A stretch of 38,181 nt of DNA from NCBI RefSeq assembly GCF_036381655.1, contig NZ_DASVCJ010000008.1, forward strand, positions 1 through 38,181, read 5' to 3'. The stretch is from Ferrovibrio sp036381655 (GTDB taxonomy: Bacteria; Pseudomonadota; Alphaproteobacteria; Ferrovibrionales; Ferrovibrionaceae). This document shows positions 14,995 through 23,475 of this stretch, piece after piece (the stretch's first letter is position 1; the number at the start of each line of letters is the position of its first letter). The notes below the pieces were generated by a model. The model made no database searches. It saw only the letters and a list, made by a program, of their open reading frames with translations, and had not been told where the DNA came from. The position numbers and the translations under genes are program-made.

Positions 14995-16311
14995 TCACTT
15001 CTTGGAGGATTTCGGCGGTGCGCGCAGCACTTCCTCCGCCGCCTTCAGCACCAGGTCGGGGCCCTGCTCGCCGGGCTGGGCAACATGGCCCGGAGGCGCG
15101 ACCTCCTGCTTTTCCTGCTGCTGCTGCGGCGTCTCGTTCTCGTCGGTCTCGCGCGAGGCGGTCAGCTCGCGCCGCGCCTTCAGCGCCGCCGCGATCTGGT
15201 GATCGCGCTCGTTCCAGGCTTCGATATCCGGAGTGATGCCGACCTTGTCGATCGAGCGGCCCGACGGCGTGAAATAGCCGGCGGTGGTGATCTTCATGCC
15301 GCCGAATTCGCCGAGCGGGATCATCGTCTGCACCAGACCCTTACCGAAACTCTGGCTGCCGACGATGATGGCGCGGTGGTGATCCTGCAGCGCGCCGGAG
15401 ACGATCTCCGAGGCCGAGGCAGTGCCGCCGTTGATCAGCACCGCGATCGGCTTGCCGTCGGCGATGTCGCCGCGCTTGGCGTTGTAGCGCTGGCCTTCGT
15501 CGGCATTGGTGCGCAGCGACCGCGTCGAGACGATCTCGCCCTGATTCAGGAAGGCGTCGGCCACCGAAATCGCCTGATCGAGCAGGCCGCCCGGATTGTC
15601 GCGCAGGTCGATGATATAGCCCTTCAGCTGCGGCCCCATCTCGGCCTTCAGCTTCTCGATCGCCGCCGTCATATCCTGCGTGGTATGCTCGTTGAACGAG
15701 GTGATGCGGATATAGGCGAACTCGTCCTGGCGATGCGAGCGCACCACCTGGGTGCGGATCACCGCCCGGGTCAGCTTGACGTCGAAGGTCTTGGCCGTGC
15801 CCTGGGTGCCGCGGCGGATCGTCAGCACGATGCTGGTATTCGGCGCGCCGCGCATCTTCTCGATTGATTCCTGCAGCGACTTGCCCATCACCGGCTCGCC
15901 GTCGAGATGGGTGATCAGATCGCCGGTGAGAATGCCGGCCTTCTTCGCCGGCGTATCGTCGATCGGCGAGACGACCTTGATCAGGCCGTTCTCCTGCGTG
16001 ACCTCGATACCGAGGCCGCCGAACTCGCCGCGCGTCTGTACGCGGGCTTCCTGGAAATTGCGCGGCGGCAGATAGACCGAATAGGGATCGAGCGAGGCGA
16101 GCATGCCGTTGATGGCCGCCTCCATCAAATCCTCGTCCTTGGTGTCCTTGTAGTAATCGTTGCGCACCCGCTCGTATATCTCGCCGAACAGGTTCAACTG
16201 CCGATAGGTTTCGCTGGATTGCAGCGTGCCGACCTTGCTGGGCGCGGCGAACAGCGCCACCGAACCCATCAATGCGAAGGTGCAAACGCCACCGAGGAGG
16301 AAATTGCGCAT
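14995..16311 (-). CDS. ctpA: Carboxy-terminal processing peptidase, S41 family
   Basis: A periplasmic serine protease of 438 residues. The N-terminal hydrophobic stretch (to about 23) is a signal peptide or anchor. A PDZ domain (about 92-165) contains GGLGIEV and the GILTGDLI region. The catalytic dyad is Ser299 (GGTASASE) and Lys324 (SFGKGLVQ), with Gln328 four residues on, spaced as in CtpB. The C-terminal tail is Gln/Glu/Lys-rich. Substrates in the envelope, such as peptidoglycan hydrolases, are typical for this family. The ATG overlaps the envC stop by one base (TGATG), so the two are translationally linked. Confidence 0.94.
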   Translation of the reverse strand: MRNFLLGGVCTFALMGSVALFAAPSKVGTLQSSETYRQLNLFGEIYERVRNDYYKDTKDEDLMEAAINGMLASLDPYSVYLPPRNFQEARVQTRGEFGGLGIEVTQENGLIKVVSPIDDTPAKKAGILTGDLITHLDGEPVMGKSLQESIEKMRGAPNTSIVLTIRRGTQGTAKTFDVKLTRAVIRTQVVRSHRQDEFAYIRITSFNEHTTQDMTAAIEKLKAEMGPQLKGYIIDLRDNPGGLLDQAISVADAFLNQGEIVSTRSLRTNADEGQRYNAKRGDIADGKPIAVLINGGTASASEIVSGALQDHHRAIIVGSQSFGKGLVQTMIPLGEFGGMKITTAGYFTPSGRSIDKVGITPDIEAWNERDHQIAAALKARRELTASRETDENETPQQQQEKQEVAPPGHVAQPGEQGPDLVLKAAEEVLRAPPKSSKK

Positions 16312-17591
16312 CAGCCGCTTACCTTTCTGTCGCCCGAAGCCAGCCAGGGAAGGGGGTTCACCGGCTCACCCTTCCGCCGCAGCTCAAGATATAGAACGGG
16401 TTTCTCGCTTGTCGTGGCGGATCCGCCCATCTGGCCAACCGGCTCGCCGGCGAGAACCCATTGGCCGACCGTCCGGTCGATCCGTCCAAATCCCGCCAAT
16501 AAACTATGATATCCACCGCCATGCGCGATGATCAAGAGTTGCCCATAGCCGCGGAAGGGGCCGGCGAACATCACTTTCCCGTCAGCCGGCGCGACGACCT
16601 GCCCGCCGGGCCGGGTTTCGATGCGGATTCCGCGCAGAGGCAAGCCATTTTCGTCCTGCTGGCCGTAGCGGCCGATGATGCGGCCATGCGCCGGCAGGGC
16701 GGCGCTGCCCTCCAATGCGGCATAGGCTTCCGGCGGCTCCTGGTCGGCGGCCTTCGGCGCTGAGCCGCCGGCCCTGGCCTTGGCGCGCGCTTCGGCGGCC
16801 TTCCTTTCGCGCTCCTGCCGCTCCTGCTCGAGCAGGCGATCGACCAGCGCGCGCAGATCCTTGGCCTGGGCGGCAAGCTGGCTGGAGCGTTCGCGTTCGC
16901 TCTCGCGCCGCTCGGCGGTCTGCATCGCCGCGGCATTGGTTTCCGCCTGCAGGAATTCCAGCTCACGCCGCTCGCGATCCAGTTGCGCGATCGCGGCGCC
17001 CAGCCTTTCCTGTTCGGCGGCGACGCCGGCGCGCAGCTTGGCGAGCCGCGTCAATTCCTCCTTCAGGCGCGCCGCGCGCGTCTCGATCTCGGGGATCAGC
17101 GCCGCCATGAGCTGGCTGGCGCGCACCATGTCGAGCGCCGAGCCCGGCGCCAGCACCATCGCTTCCGGCGGCTGGCGCGACAGGTGGGCGAGCGAGGCCA
17201 GCGTCTCCGCCATTTCGCTGCGCCGCGTCCCCAGGGCGGCCTGCGTCGTCTTTTCTTCCGCCAGCAGCTTGGCGAGCTTCTCCTCGCTCTGCGTCACCAG
17301 GTCTTCCTGGTTCTGCAGCTGGCGCGCCGCGGCGACCAGCTTGCGCTGCAGCTCACGCTGTTTCTGCGCCAGCCTGGCGGCTTCCTGCGACAACTGCTTC
17401 TGACGCTCGCGGCTTTCCTGCAGCTGCTTCTGCACGTCCTGCAGTTGCTGCTGCGGCGCGGCGGCGCCTTCCGCCCGCGCAGCGCCGGCGGCGACGCCCG
17501 CTGCGCCGAAAAGAAGGCATGCGGTCAGCGGTGCGACGAGCTTGCGCAAGTTCTTAAGCGAGGCGGCGTGCGGGTGCGCGGCCCGCCGCAT
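16311..17591 (-). CDS. envC: Murein hydrolase activator EnvC-like (coiled coil plus degenerate LytM)
   Basis: A periplasmic activator of amidases at division. After a signal peptide (hydrophobic to about residue 40, ending in the ARAEG region) comes a long Gln/Glu/Lys/Arg-rich coiled coil (about 45-280), then a LytM/M23 domain (about 310-420). The M23 zinc ligands are missing: the usual HxxxD strand reads GIRIETRPG and the HxH strand reads YLELR, as expected for an activator with no enzyme activity of its own. The listed ATG overlaps gpmI by 38 bp. A TTG at 17549 would start just after the gpmI stop with a more compact signal peptide (LRKLVAPLTACLLFG) and is a real alternative. Confidence 0.88.
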   Translation of the reverse strand: MRRAAHPHAASLKNLRKLVAPLTACLLFGAAGVAAGAARAEGAAAPQQQLQDVQKQLQESRERQKQLSQEAARLAQKQRELQRKLVAAARQLQNQEDLVTQSEEKLAKLLAEEKTTQAALGTRRSEMAETLASLAHLSRQPPEAMVLAPGSALDMVRASQLMAALIPEIETRAARLKEELTRLAKLRAGVAAEQERLGAAIAQLDRERRELEFLQAETNAAAMQTAERRESERERSSQLAAQAKDLRALVDRLLEQERQERERKAAEARAKARAGGSAPKAADQEPPEAYAALEGSAALPAHGRIIGRYGQQDENGLPLRGIRIETRPGGQVVAPADGKVMFAGPFRGYGQLLIIAHGGGYHSLLAGFGRIDRTVGQWVLAGEPVGQMGGSATTSEKPVLYLELRRKGEPVNPLPWLASGDRKVSG

Positions 17592-19134
17592 CGGGCTGGG
17601 CGAGGTTGCGGCCGGTCATCTCGAGCGGCTGGGCCATGTTCAGGAAATGCAGCAAGGTCGGCGCGATGTCGCAGAGCCGGCCGTCCTGCAGGGCATAGCC
17701 ATCGGTGCGCGCCCCGACCAGCAGCAGCGGCACCGGATTGGTGGTGTGCTGGGTATGCGGCTGCCCGGTGGCGGCGTCGCGCATCTCTTCGAGATTGCCG
17801 TGATCGGCGGTGATCAGCATGATGCCATTGGCCTTCTGCACGGCATACTCGACCTTCGCCAGGCAGCCATCGATGGTTTCCGCCGCTTGCACCGCCGCCG
17901 CCAGCGAGCCGGTATGGCCGACCATGTCCGGATTGGCGTAGTTGACGACGATCAGGTCGTATTTGCCGGATGCGATCGCGGCGGTCAGCTTTTCGGTTAC
18001 GTCCGGGGCCGACATCTCGGGCTGCAGATCGTAGGTCGCCACCTTCGGCGAGGGCACCAGGAGGCGGTCCTCGCCGGGAAACGGCTGCTCCTCGCCGCCG
18101 TTGAGGAAGAAGGTGACATGGGCGTATTTCTCGGTCTCGGCGATGCGAAGCTGCGTCTTGCCGCGCTTGGACAGCGTCTCGCCCAGGGTGTTGGGATAGC
18201 GCACCGGCGGATAGGCGGTGGCGAGGAAGGCGTTGAGCTGCGCGGAATATTCCGTCATGCCGACGGCGGCGGCGACGCGCACCACGCGGGCGCGCTCGAA
18301 GCCGTCGAACTGCGGATCGAGCAGGGCCAGCAGGATCTCGCGGGCGCGGTCGGCGCGGAAATTCGCCATCAGCACGCCGTCGCCGTCCTGCATGCCGCCA
18401 TAGCCGGCGACGACGCTCGGCGTGACGAATTCGTCGGTCTCGTTGTCCAGATAGGCCTGCTCGACGGCGGCCTCGGCGCTGGTCGCCGGCTTGCCCTTGC
18501 CGAGCACGATGGCCTCGTAGGCCTTGGCGACGCGGTCCCAGCGCTTGTCGCGGTCCATGGCGTAGAAGCGGCCCGAGACGGTGCCGAAACGCACGTCGCG
18601 GCGGCCATCCACGGCAGCGCGGAACTGGGCGAAGAAATCGAGCGCGCTTTTCGGCGGCGTGTCGCGGCCGTCGGTGAAGGCATGGATCATCACTGGCACG
18701 CCGAGGCTGTCGAACACCTTCACCAGGGCGGCCATGTGCTCCTGATGCGAATGCACGCCGCCGGGCGAGAGCAGGCCGAGCAGATGCAGCGTGCCGCCGG
18801 AGGCCTTCAGCTTCACGGCCAGATCGCGCAGCGCCGGATTGCGCTCCAGCGTGCCGTCGGCGACATCGTTGTCGATGCGGCCCAGATCCGGCACGGCGAT
18901 GCGGCCGGCGCCGATATTCATATGGCCGACCTCGGAATTGCCCATCTGCCCGTCGGGCAGGCCGACATCGCGCCCCGAGGTGCCGATCCGGGAAAACGGC
19001 CGGGTCTGCAACAGGCGGCGATAGGTCGGCAGCTTTGCCTGGGCCAGCGCGTTATCGGCGGGATCGTCGCGCAGGCCCCAGCCATCCAGGATGCACAGGA
19101 CGACGGGGCGGCGGTTTTCGGCGGTCTGGGTCAT
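17554..19134 (-). CDS. gpmI: 2,3-bisphosphoglycerate-independent phosphoglycerate mutase
   Basis: Interconverts 3- and 2-phosphoglycerate in glycolysis/gluconeogenesis with two Mn ions. The 526 residues show the metal ligand Asp17 (CILDGWG), the phosphoserine nucleophile Ser67 (QMGNSEVGHMNIGAG), HAFTDGRDTPP, and C-terminal metal sites NYANPDMVGHTG and ITADHGN. Length and motifs are complete. It is followed by envC with overlap and preceded, after 106 bp, by rlmH, the usual alphaproteobacterial order. Confidence 0.96.
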   Translation of the reverse strand: MTQTAENRRPVVLCILDGWGLRDDPADNALAQAKLPTYRRLLQTRPFSRIGTSGRDVGLPDGQMGNSEVGHMNIGAGRIAVPDLGRIDNDVADGTLERNPALRDLAVKLKASGGTLHLLGLLSPGGVHSHQEHMAALVKVFDSLGVPVMIHAFTDGRDTPPKSALDFFAQFRAAVDGRRDVRFGTVSGRFYAMDRDKRWDRVAKAYEAIVLGKGKPATSAEAAVEQAYLDNETDEFVTPSVVAGYGGMQDGDGVLMANFRADRAREILLALLDPQFDGFERARVVRVAAAVGMTEYSAQLNAFLATAYPPVRYPNTLGETLSKRGKTQLRIAETEKYAHVTFFLNGGEEQPFPGEDRLLVPSPKVATYDLQPEMSAPDVTEKLTAAIASGKYDLIVVNYANPDMVGHTGSLAAAVQAAETIDGCLAKVEYAVQKANGIMLITADHGNLEEMRDAATGQPHTQHTTNPVPLLLVGARTDGYALQDGRLCDIAPTLLHFLNMAQPLEMTGRNLAQPDAAGRAPARRLA

Positions 19135-19240
19135 GGCATTCTGCGGTGAAAGCTTTGAAATTCAGGCATTACATAGCGCAAGCATGCGGTTCCGTCACGC
19201 CGGGCTTTCCCCTGACACTCATCGATTTGGCGATCATTCG

Positions 19241-19711
19241 CTAATCGCGATGGTAGGGATGCCCGGTCTGCAAGCTCCAGGCGCGGTAAAGCTGTTCCAG
19301 CAGCAGCACCCTGGCGAGCAAATGCGGCCAAGTCATGGCGGACAGCGACAGGACCAGCCGGGCCCTGGCCAGCACCGCCTTGTCCAGCCCGTCGGCGCCG
19401 CCGATCAGGAAGGCGACGTCCTGCTCGCCGCCATCGCGCCAGGCGGCCAGCGTTTCGGCGAATTGGCGGCTGGTGAGGCTTTTGCCCTTTTCGTCCAGGG
19501 CGACGATGACGGCGCCCTTGGGCAGGCCGGTCAGCAGCAGGGCCGCCTCGCGGGCGCGCCGCTCGATCGCGCCGCCGCCGGATTTGCGGTCCTCGACCTC
19601 GCGGATGACCACCGGCCAGGGCAGCCGGCTGCGGTAATCGTCGATCAGGCTTTGGGCCGCGTCATGCTTGGCGCGGCCGGCCCGGCCGACGCAGGCAATT
19701 GTGATCTTCAT
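19241..19711 (-). CDS. rlmH: 23S rRNA pseudouridine-1915 N3-methyltransferase
   Basis: A SPOUT methyltransferase that modifies pseudouridine 1915 in helix 69 of 23S rRNA on the assembled 70S ribosome. The 156 residues show the AdoMet-binding knot motifs LIGGADGL and LSLSAMTWPH and end in the conserved HPYHRD. Length is normal. It lies directly after rsfS (31 bp), a conserved ribosome-maturation pair. Confidence 0.96.
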   Translation of the reverse strand: MKITIACVGRAGRAKHDAAQSLIDDYRSRLPWPVVIREVEDRKSGGGAIERRAREAALLLTGLPKGAVIVALDEKGKSLTSRQFAETLAAWRDGGEQDVAFLIGGADGLDKAVLARARLVLSLSAMTWPHLLARVLLLEQLYRAWSLQTGHPYHRD

Positions 19712-19742
19712 GCCGCCAGTCTAGCCGACCGGCGGCGAGCCG

Positions 19743-20381
19743 TCAGGCGGCGGCGGGCTCCGGAATGGCGGCGCCCCACATCTTCTCGAGATTGTAGAAG
19801 CTGCGCACTTCCGGCCGGAAGATATGCACGATGATATCGCCGGTATCGATCAGCACCCAGTCGCCGGCGCTCTTGCCTTCCGCCTTCACCTTGCGGCCGG
19901 TCGCCTGCGCGATGCGCTCGACCAGATGTTCGGCGATGGCGCCGACCTGACGCGAGGAGCGGCCCGAGGCGATCACCAGGAAATCGGCGATCGAGGATTT
20001 GCCGGTCAGGTCGATGGATACGATCTCCTCGGCCTTGTCGTCGTCGAGCGATTTCAGGATCAGCTTCTGCAGCTTCAGCACATCGGCGGGAATGCCGGTT
20101 TTCCTGGGGGCAGTTTTGGCCGCTGCCTTGGGGCTTTTCGCCTTCTTCGGTGCGGCACTGGCCGTCTTTTTGGCTGCGACAGCCTTGGTCTTGCTGGCCG
20201 GAGCCGCCTTCTTCCTGGCGTCCGGCTTGGTCTTGGTGGCGGCCTTGGGCTTGGACCCGGCGGCCGCGGCAGCGCGTTTGCGCGTCGTGGTGGTTGCGAT
20301 GGCTCGGCCCTCCTGCGTTGCACATGCGATCCGGCTGGCCCGAATCGCCATCATTCTATCGCGACTCGGGGTTATCCACAA
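19743..20381 (-). CDS. rsfS: Ribosome silencing factor RsfS with Lys/Ala-rich N-terminal extension
   Basis: Binds ribosomal protein L14 and blocks subunit joining when growth slows. The family core runs from about residue 94 (IPADVLKLQKLI) to the end, with DLTGKSSIADFLVIASG and GDWVLIDTGDIIVHIF. Before it lies a tail of roughly 65 residues made mainly of Ala, Lys, Pro and Thr, resembling histone H1 tails. The start is uncertain: ATGs at 20381, 20354 and 20351 have weak ribosome-binding sites, while a perfect AGGAGG (20309-20314) sits 8 bp before an ATC at 20300, just where the low-complexity tail begins. No ATG/GTG/TTG lies between that point and the core. Confidence 0.88.
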   Translation of the reverse strand: MWITPSRDRMMAIRASRIACATQEGRAIATTTTRKRAAAAAGSKPKAATKTKPDARKKAAPASKTKAVAAKKTASAAPKKAKSPKAAAKTAPRKTGIPADVLKLQKLILKSLDDDKAEEIVSIDLTGKSSIADFLVIASGRSSRQVGAIAEHLVERIAQATGRKVKAEGKSAGDWVLIDTGDIIVHIFRPEVRSFYNLEKMWGAAIPEPAAA

Positions 20382-20418
20382 TTACGGCCATGGGAAACCA
20401 CCTAGCGCAACGGGCGGT

Positions 20419-21834
20419 TCAGAGAAGCCAGAGCCAGGTCACCAGCGCAAAAATCGGCAGCAGGACGGGCACCGACCAGGCCATATAGCCGAAAAAGCTC
20501 GGCATCCTGACGCCCGCTTGCTGGGCGATCGCCTTGACCATGAAATTCGGCGCATTGCCGATATAGGTCAGCGCGCCCATGTAGACGGCGCCCATCGAGA
20601 TCGCCAGCAGGGTGGAGGCCAGCGGGCCCATCAGGGCCTTGGCGTCGCCGCCGGCCATGTTGAAGAAGACCAGATAGGTCGGCGCATTGTCGAGGAAGCC
20701 CGACAGCAGGCCGGCCAGCCAGAAATACATCTCGTCGCGCGGGCCGCCCTGGGCGTTGGTGGCCAGCGCGATGATGTCGTGCAGGCTGCCCTCGGCGCCG
20801 GCGCGCAGGATGGCGATTACCGGCACGATGGTGACGAAGATGCCGGCGAACAGCTTGGCGACTTCCACGATCGGCTCCCAGTCGAAGCCGTTGCCGGCCC
20901 GCGTCTCGCGGCGGGTGAGCAGCAGCGACAGCCCGGCCAGCGCCAGCAGGATGACGTCGCGCACCAGATTCTGCAGGGCGATCTCGACGCCCCAGACGTC
21001 GATGCTGACGTCGGGCTGCCAGGAGCCGGACAGCAGCACGGCGCCGACCACGCCGGCCAGCAGCAGGATGTTGATGCCGCCATGCAGCCGCACGTTGGTA
21101 TCCGGCGTCGGATCGCGGGTGATGCCTTCCTTCACATAGAAATAGCGGTCGATGACATAGAAGAGCGCCAGCAGGATGGCGCTGATCAGCAAGGTCGGCG
21201 CGAACAGCGCCTCCATGGTCCAGAAGAAGCGGACGCCCTGCAGAAAACCGAGGAACAGCGGCGGATCGCCGAGCGGGGTCAGCGCGCCGCCGATATTGCC
21301 GACCAGGAAGATGAAGAAGATTACGACATGGGTGTTGTGCCGGCGGTTGTCGTTGGCGCGGATCAGCGGCCGGATCAGCAGCATGGCGGCGCCGGTGGTG
21401 CCCATCCAGCTCGCCAGCACGGCGCCGACGGCGAGAATGCCGGTATTCAGGCTCGGGCTGCCATGCAGGTTGCCGACGATGCGCACGCCGCCGGCGATGG
21501 TGAACAGCGACAGCAGCAGGATGGTGAACGGCAGGTATTCGTGCAGGGCGACCTCGAGCACCGCATGGGCCGCGGCGCCGGCGCCGTCGCGGACCGCGAA
21601 GGGCACCAGGAAGGCGAGCGCCCAGACGACGGCGATCTTGCCGTAGTGATGATGCCAGAAGGACGGCGCCAGCAGCGGAAACAGCGCGATCGACAGCAGG
21701 ATGCCGATGAAGGGCAGGCCCCAATAGAGCGACAGGCCGGCGCCGTCGATGGCGGTGGCGGCTTCCGCCGCCGGCGCGGCGAGCATCGACAGGGTTACGC
21801 CTGCGCCGCCGACGCGAAGCACGGATGCCATCAT
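20419..21834 (-). CDS. Sodium:proton antiporter / putative citrate transporter (CitMHS_2 type), copy 1
   Basis: A polytopic inner-membrane carrier of 471 residues with about 12 hydrophobic segments. An N-terminal cleavable-looking segment (LSMLAAPAAEA) precedes the first core helix. Landmarks shared with the upstream neighbour are FWHHHYGK, NLHGSPSLNT, ASWMGTTGA, IRPLIRANDNRRHN, GGALTPLGDPPLFLGFL, FLDNAPTYLVFFNMA and YIGNAPNFMVKAIA. The chosen ATG at 21834 is 7 bp after GGAGGGGG. It was placed in the family by recognition; the transported ion or acid is not settled by sequence. It forms a tandem pair with the next gene, 96 bp apart. Confidence 0.82.
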   Translation of the reverse strand: MMASVLRVGGAGVTLSMLAAPAAEAATAIDGAGLSLYWGLPFIGILLSIALFPLLAPSFWHHHYGKIAVVWALAFLVPFAVRDGAGAAAHAVLEVALHEYLPFTILLLSLFTIAGGVRIVGNLHGSPSLNTGILAVGAVLASWMGTTGAAMLLIRPLIRANDNRRHNTHVVIFFIFLVGNIGGALTPLGDPPLFLGFLQGVRFFWTMEALFAPTLLISAILLALFYVIDRYFYVKEGITRDPTPDTNVRLHGGINILLLAGVVGAVLLSGSWQPDVSIDVWGVEIALQNLVRDVILLALAGLSLLLTRRETRAGNGFDWEPIVEVAKLFAGIFVTIVPVIAILRAGAEGSLHDIIALATNAQGGPRDEMYFWLAGLLSGFLDNAPTYLVFFNMAGGDAKALMGPLASTLLAISMGAVYMGALTYIGNAPNFMVKAIAQQAGVRMPSFFGYMAWSVPVLLPIFALVTWLWLL

Positions 21835-21930
21835 CAATAAACCCCCTCCAGCCATACCTGTCGCAGTTTTCCGCGACAGATATGGGGACGGAAGAGCGAG
21901 ATGACAACCCTTCGCAGCTGGCCGGGCGGG

Positions 21931-23391
21931 CTAGGACAGGAAGAACAGCAGCGTGACCAATGCGAAGCTGGGCAGCAGGATGCCGCAACTCCACATCATG
22001 TAGCCGAAGAAGCTCGGCATCTTCACGTTCATTTCCTCGGCAATCGCCTTCACCATGAAATTCGGCGCATTGCCGATATAGCTGTTGGCGCCCATGAAGA
22101 CGGCACCGGCCGAGATCGCCATGAGGGTCTTGGCGAGGCTCTGCATCAGCGTCGCGGCATCGCCGCTCGCCATGTTGAAGAAGACGAGATACGTCGGCGC
22201 GTTGTCGAGGAAGCTCGACAATATGCCGGCCAGCCAGAAATACATCGCGTTGTTCGGCGAGCCGTCGGGATGCGAGGCCAGGCTGACCAGCGGGCCCAAG
22301 GCGCCGCCGGTGCCGGCGCGCAGGATGGCGATCGCGGGAATGATCGTCACGAAGATGCCGCCGAAGAGCTTGGCGACCTCGATGATCGGTCCCCAGCTGA
22401 ATCCGTTGCCGGCGCGGGTTTCCTTCGTGGTCAGCCTCAGCGAGGCATAGGCGATGACCAGCAGCAGGATGTCGCGCGCCAGATCCTGCAGCGCGACCGT
22501 AACGCCGAAGATGCTGAGGTCGATGCCCGGCTTCCAGGTGCCGGACAGCAGCACCGACAGGATGATGCCGCCGAGCAGGATCAGGTTCACGCCGCCTTCG
22601 ATGCCGATCGGGCTGTCCGGCGTCGGATCGGCCGCGACGATGCCTTCCTTGCGGTAGAGATAGCTGTCGATGGCGTAGAAGACGCCGAGCAGCAGCACGA
22701 CCACGAAGAAAGTCGGCAGGAACAGCGCCTGGGTCGTCCAGAAGAAATCGACGCCCTTGAGGAAGCCGAGGAAAAGCGGCGGATCGCCCAGCGGCGTCAG
22801 GGCGCCGCCGATATTGGAAACCAGGAAGATGAAGAAGACGACGACATGCACGTTGTGCTGCCGGTTGTCGTTGGCGCGCACCAGGGGGCGGATCATCAGC
22901 ATCGAGGCGCCGGTGGTGCCCATCCAGCTCGCCAGCACCGTGCCGATGAACAGCATCGCCGTGTTCAGGCTCGGGCTGCCCTGCAGGTTGCCGGTCAGCC
23001 GCACGCCGCCGGCGACGGTGAACAGCGCGAACAGCAGGATGATGAAGGGGATGTATTCATGCAGGGCCACTTCCAGCAGCACATGCGCGGTCGGGCCGAT
23101 GCCGAGATCGAGTGCAAAAGGCACGACGACGCACAGGCCCCAGAAGGCGGCCACCTTGCCGTAATGGTGATGCCAGAATTTCGGCAGGAACAGCGGCATC
23201 AGCGCGATGGAAAGCAGGATGCCGGCGAATGGCAGCGTCCAGACGACGCCCAGCGCCGCGCCGTTGAGCGCTTCCGCGGCCTGCGCCGGTGCGGCTGCGC
23301 CGAGCGCCAGCAGCGCCGCCAGGCCGATTGCCTTGAAAATGCTGGATGAAGCGGCTGCCCTGGCGCCGCCGATGGCACGAAATACGGTCAT
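21931..23391 (-). CDS. Sodium:proton antiporter / putative citrate transporter (CitMHS_2 type), copy 2
   Basis: A 486-residue paralogue of the gene immediately downstream, same strand and same layout. A signal-like N-terminus ends AAPAQAAEA. Core blocks include FWHHHYGK, NLQGSPSLNT, ASWMGTTGAS, IRPLVRANDNRQHN, GGALTPLGDPPLFLGFL, SFLDNAPTYLVFFNMA and YIGNAPNFMVKAIA. Identity to copy 1 is high along the whole length, so this is a tandem duplication, old enough for loops and N-termini to have drifted. The ATG follows a strong GGGGGGA. Coupling ion and substrate are unknown. Confidence 0.82.
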   Translation of the reverse strand: MTVFRAIGGARAAASSSIFKAIGLAALLALGAAAPAQAAEALNGAALGVVWTLPFAGILLSIALMPLFLPKFWHHHYGKVAAFWGLCVVVPFALDLGIGPTAHVLLEVALHEYIPFIILLFALFTVAGGVRLTGNLQGSPSLNTAMLFIGTVLASWMGTTGASMLMIRPLVRANDNRQHNVHVVVFFIFLVSNIGGALTPLGDPPLFLGFLKGVDFFWTTQALFLPTFFVVVLLLGVFYAIDSYLYRKEGIVAADPTPDSPIGIEGGVNLILLGGIILSVLLSGTWKPGIDLSIFGVTVALQDLARDILLLVIAYASLRLTTKETRAGNGFSWGPIIEVAKLFGGIFVTIIPAIAILRAGTGGALGPLVSLASHPDGSPNNAMYFWLAGILSSFLDNAPTYLVFFNMASGDAATLMQSLAKTLMAISAGAVFMGANSYIGNAPNFMVKAIAEEMNVKMPSFFGYMMWSCGILLPSFALVTLLFFLS

Positions 23392-23475
23392 GCTCCCCCC
23401 ACAGAACTGGCCCGTACCTTAGCGGCGCGGCACGGGGGTATCAATGCGCGGGCGGAGTTGCCGCCGGCGAATGGT

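Noticed and set aside
17542..19149. A 535-codon frame on the + strand opposite gpmI
   Set aside because: Antisense shadow of a fully conserved gpmI; composition is Gly/Arg/Ala-rich with no recognisable domain.
19999..23349. Two frames of over 480 codons on the + strand across rsfS and both antiporters
   Set aside because: Products are dominated by Gln/Asp/His/Arg, the reverse complement of membrane-helix codons; the minus-strand proteins are clearly real.
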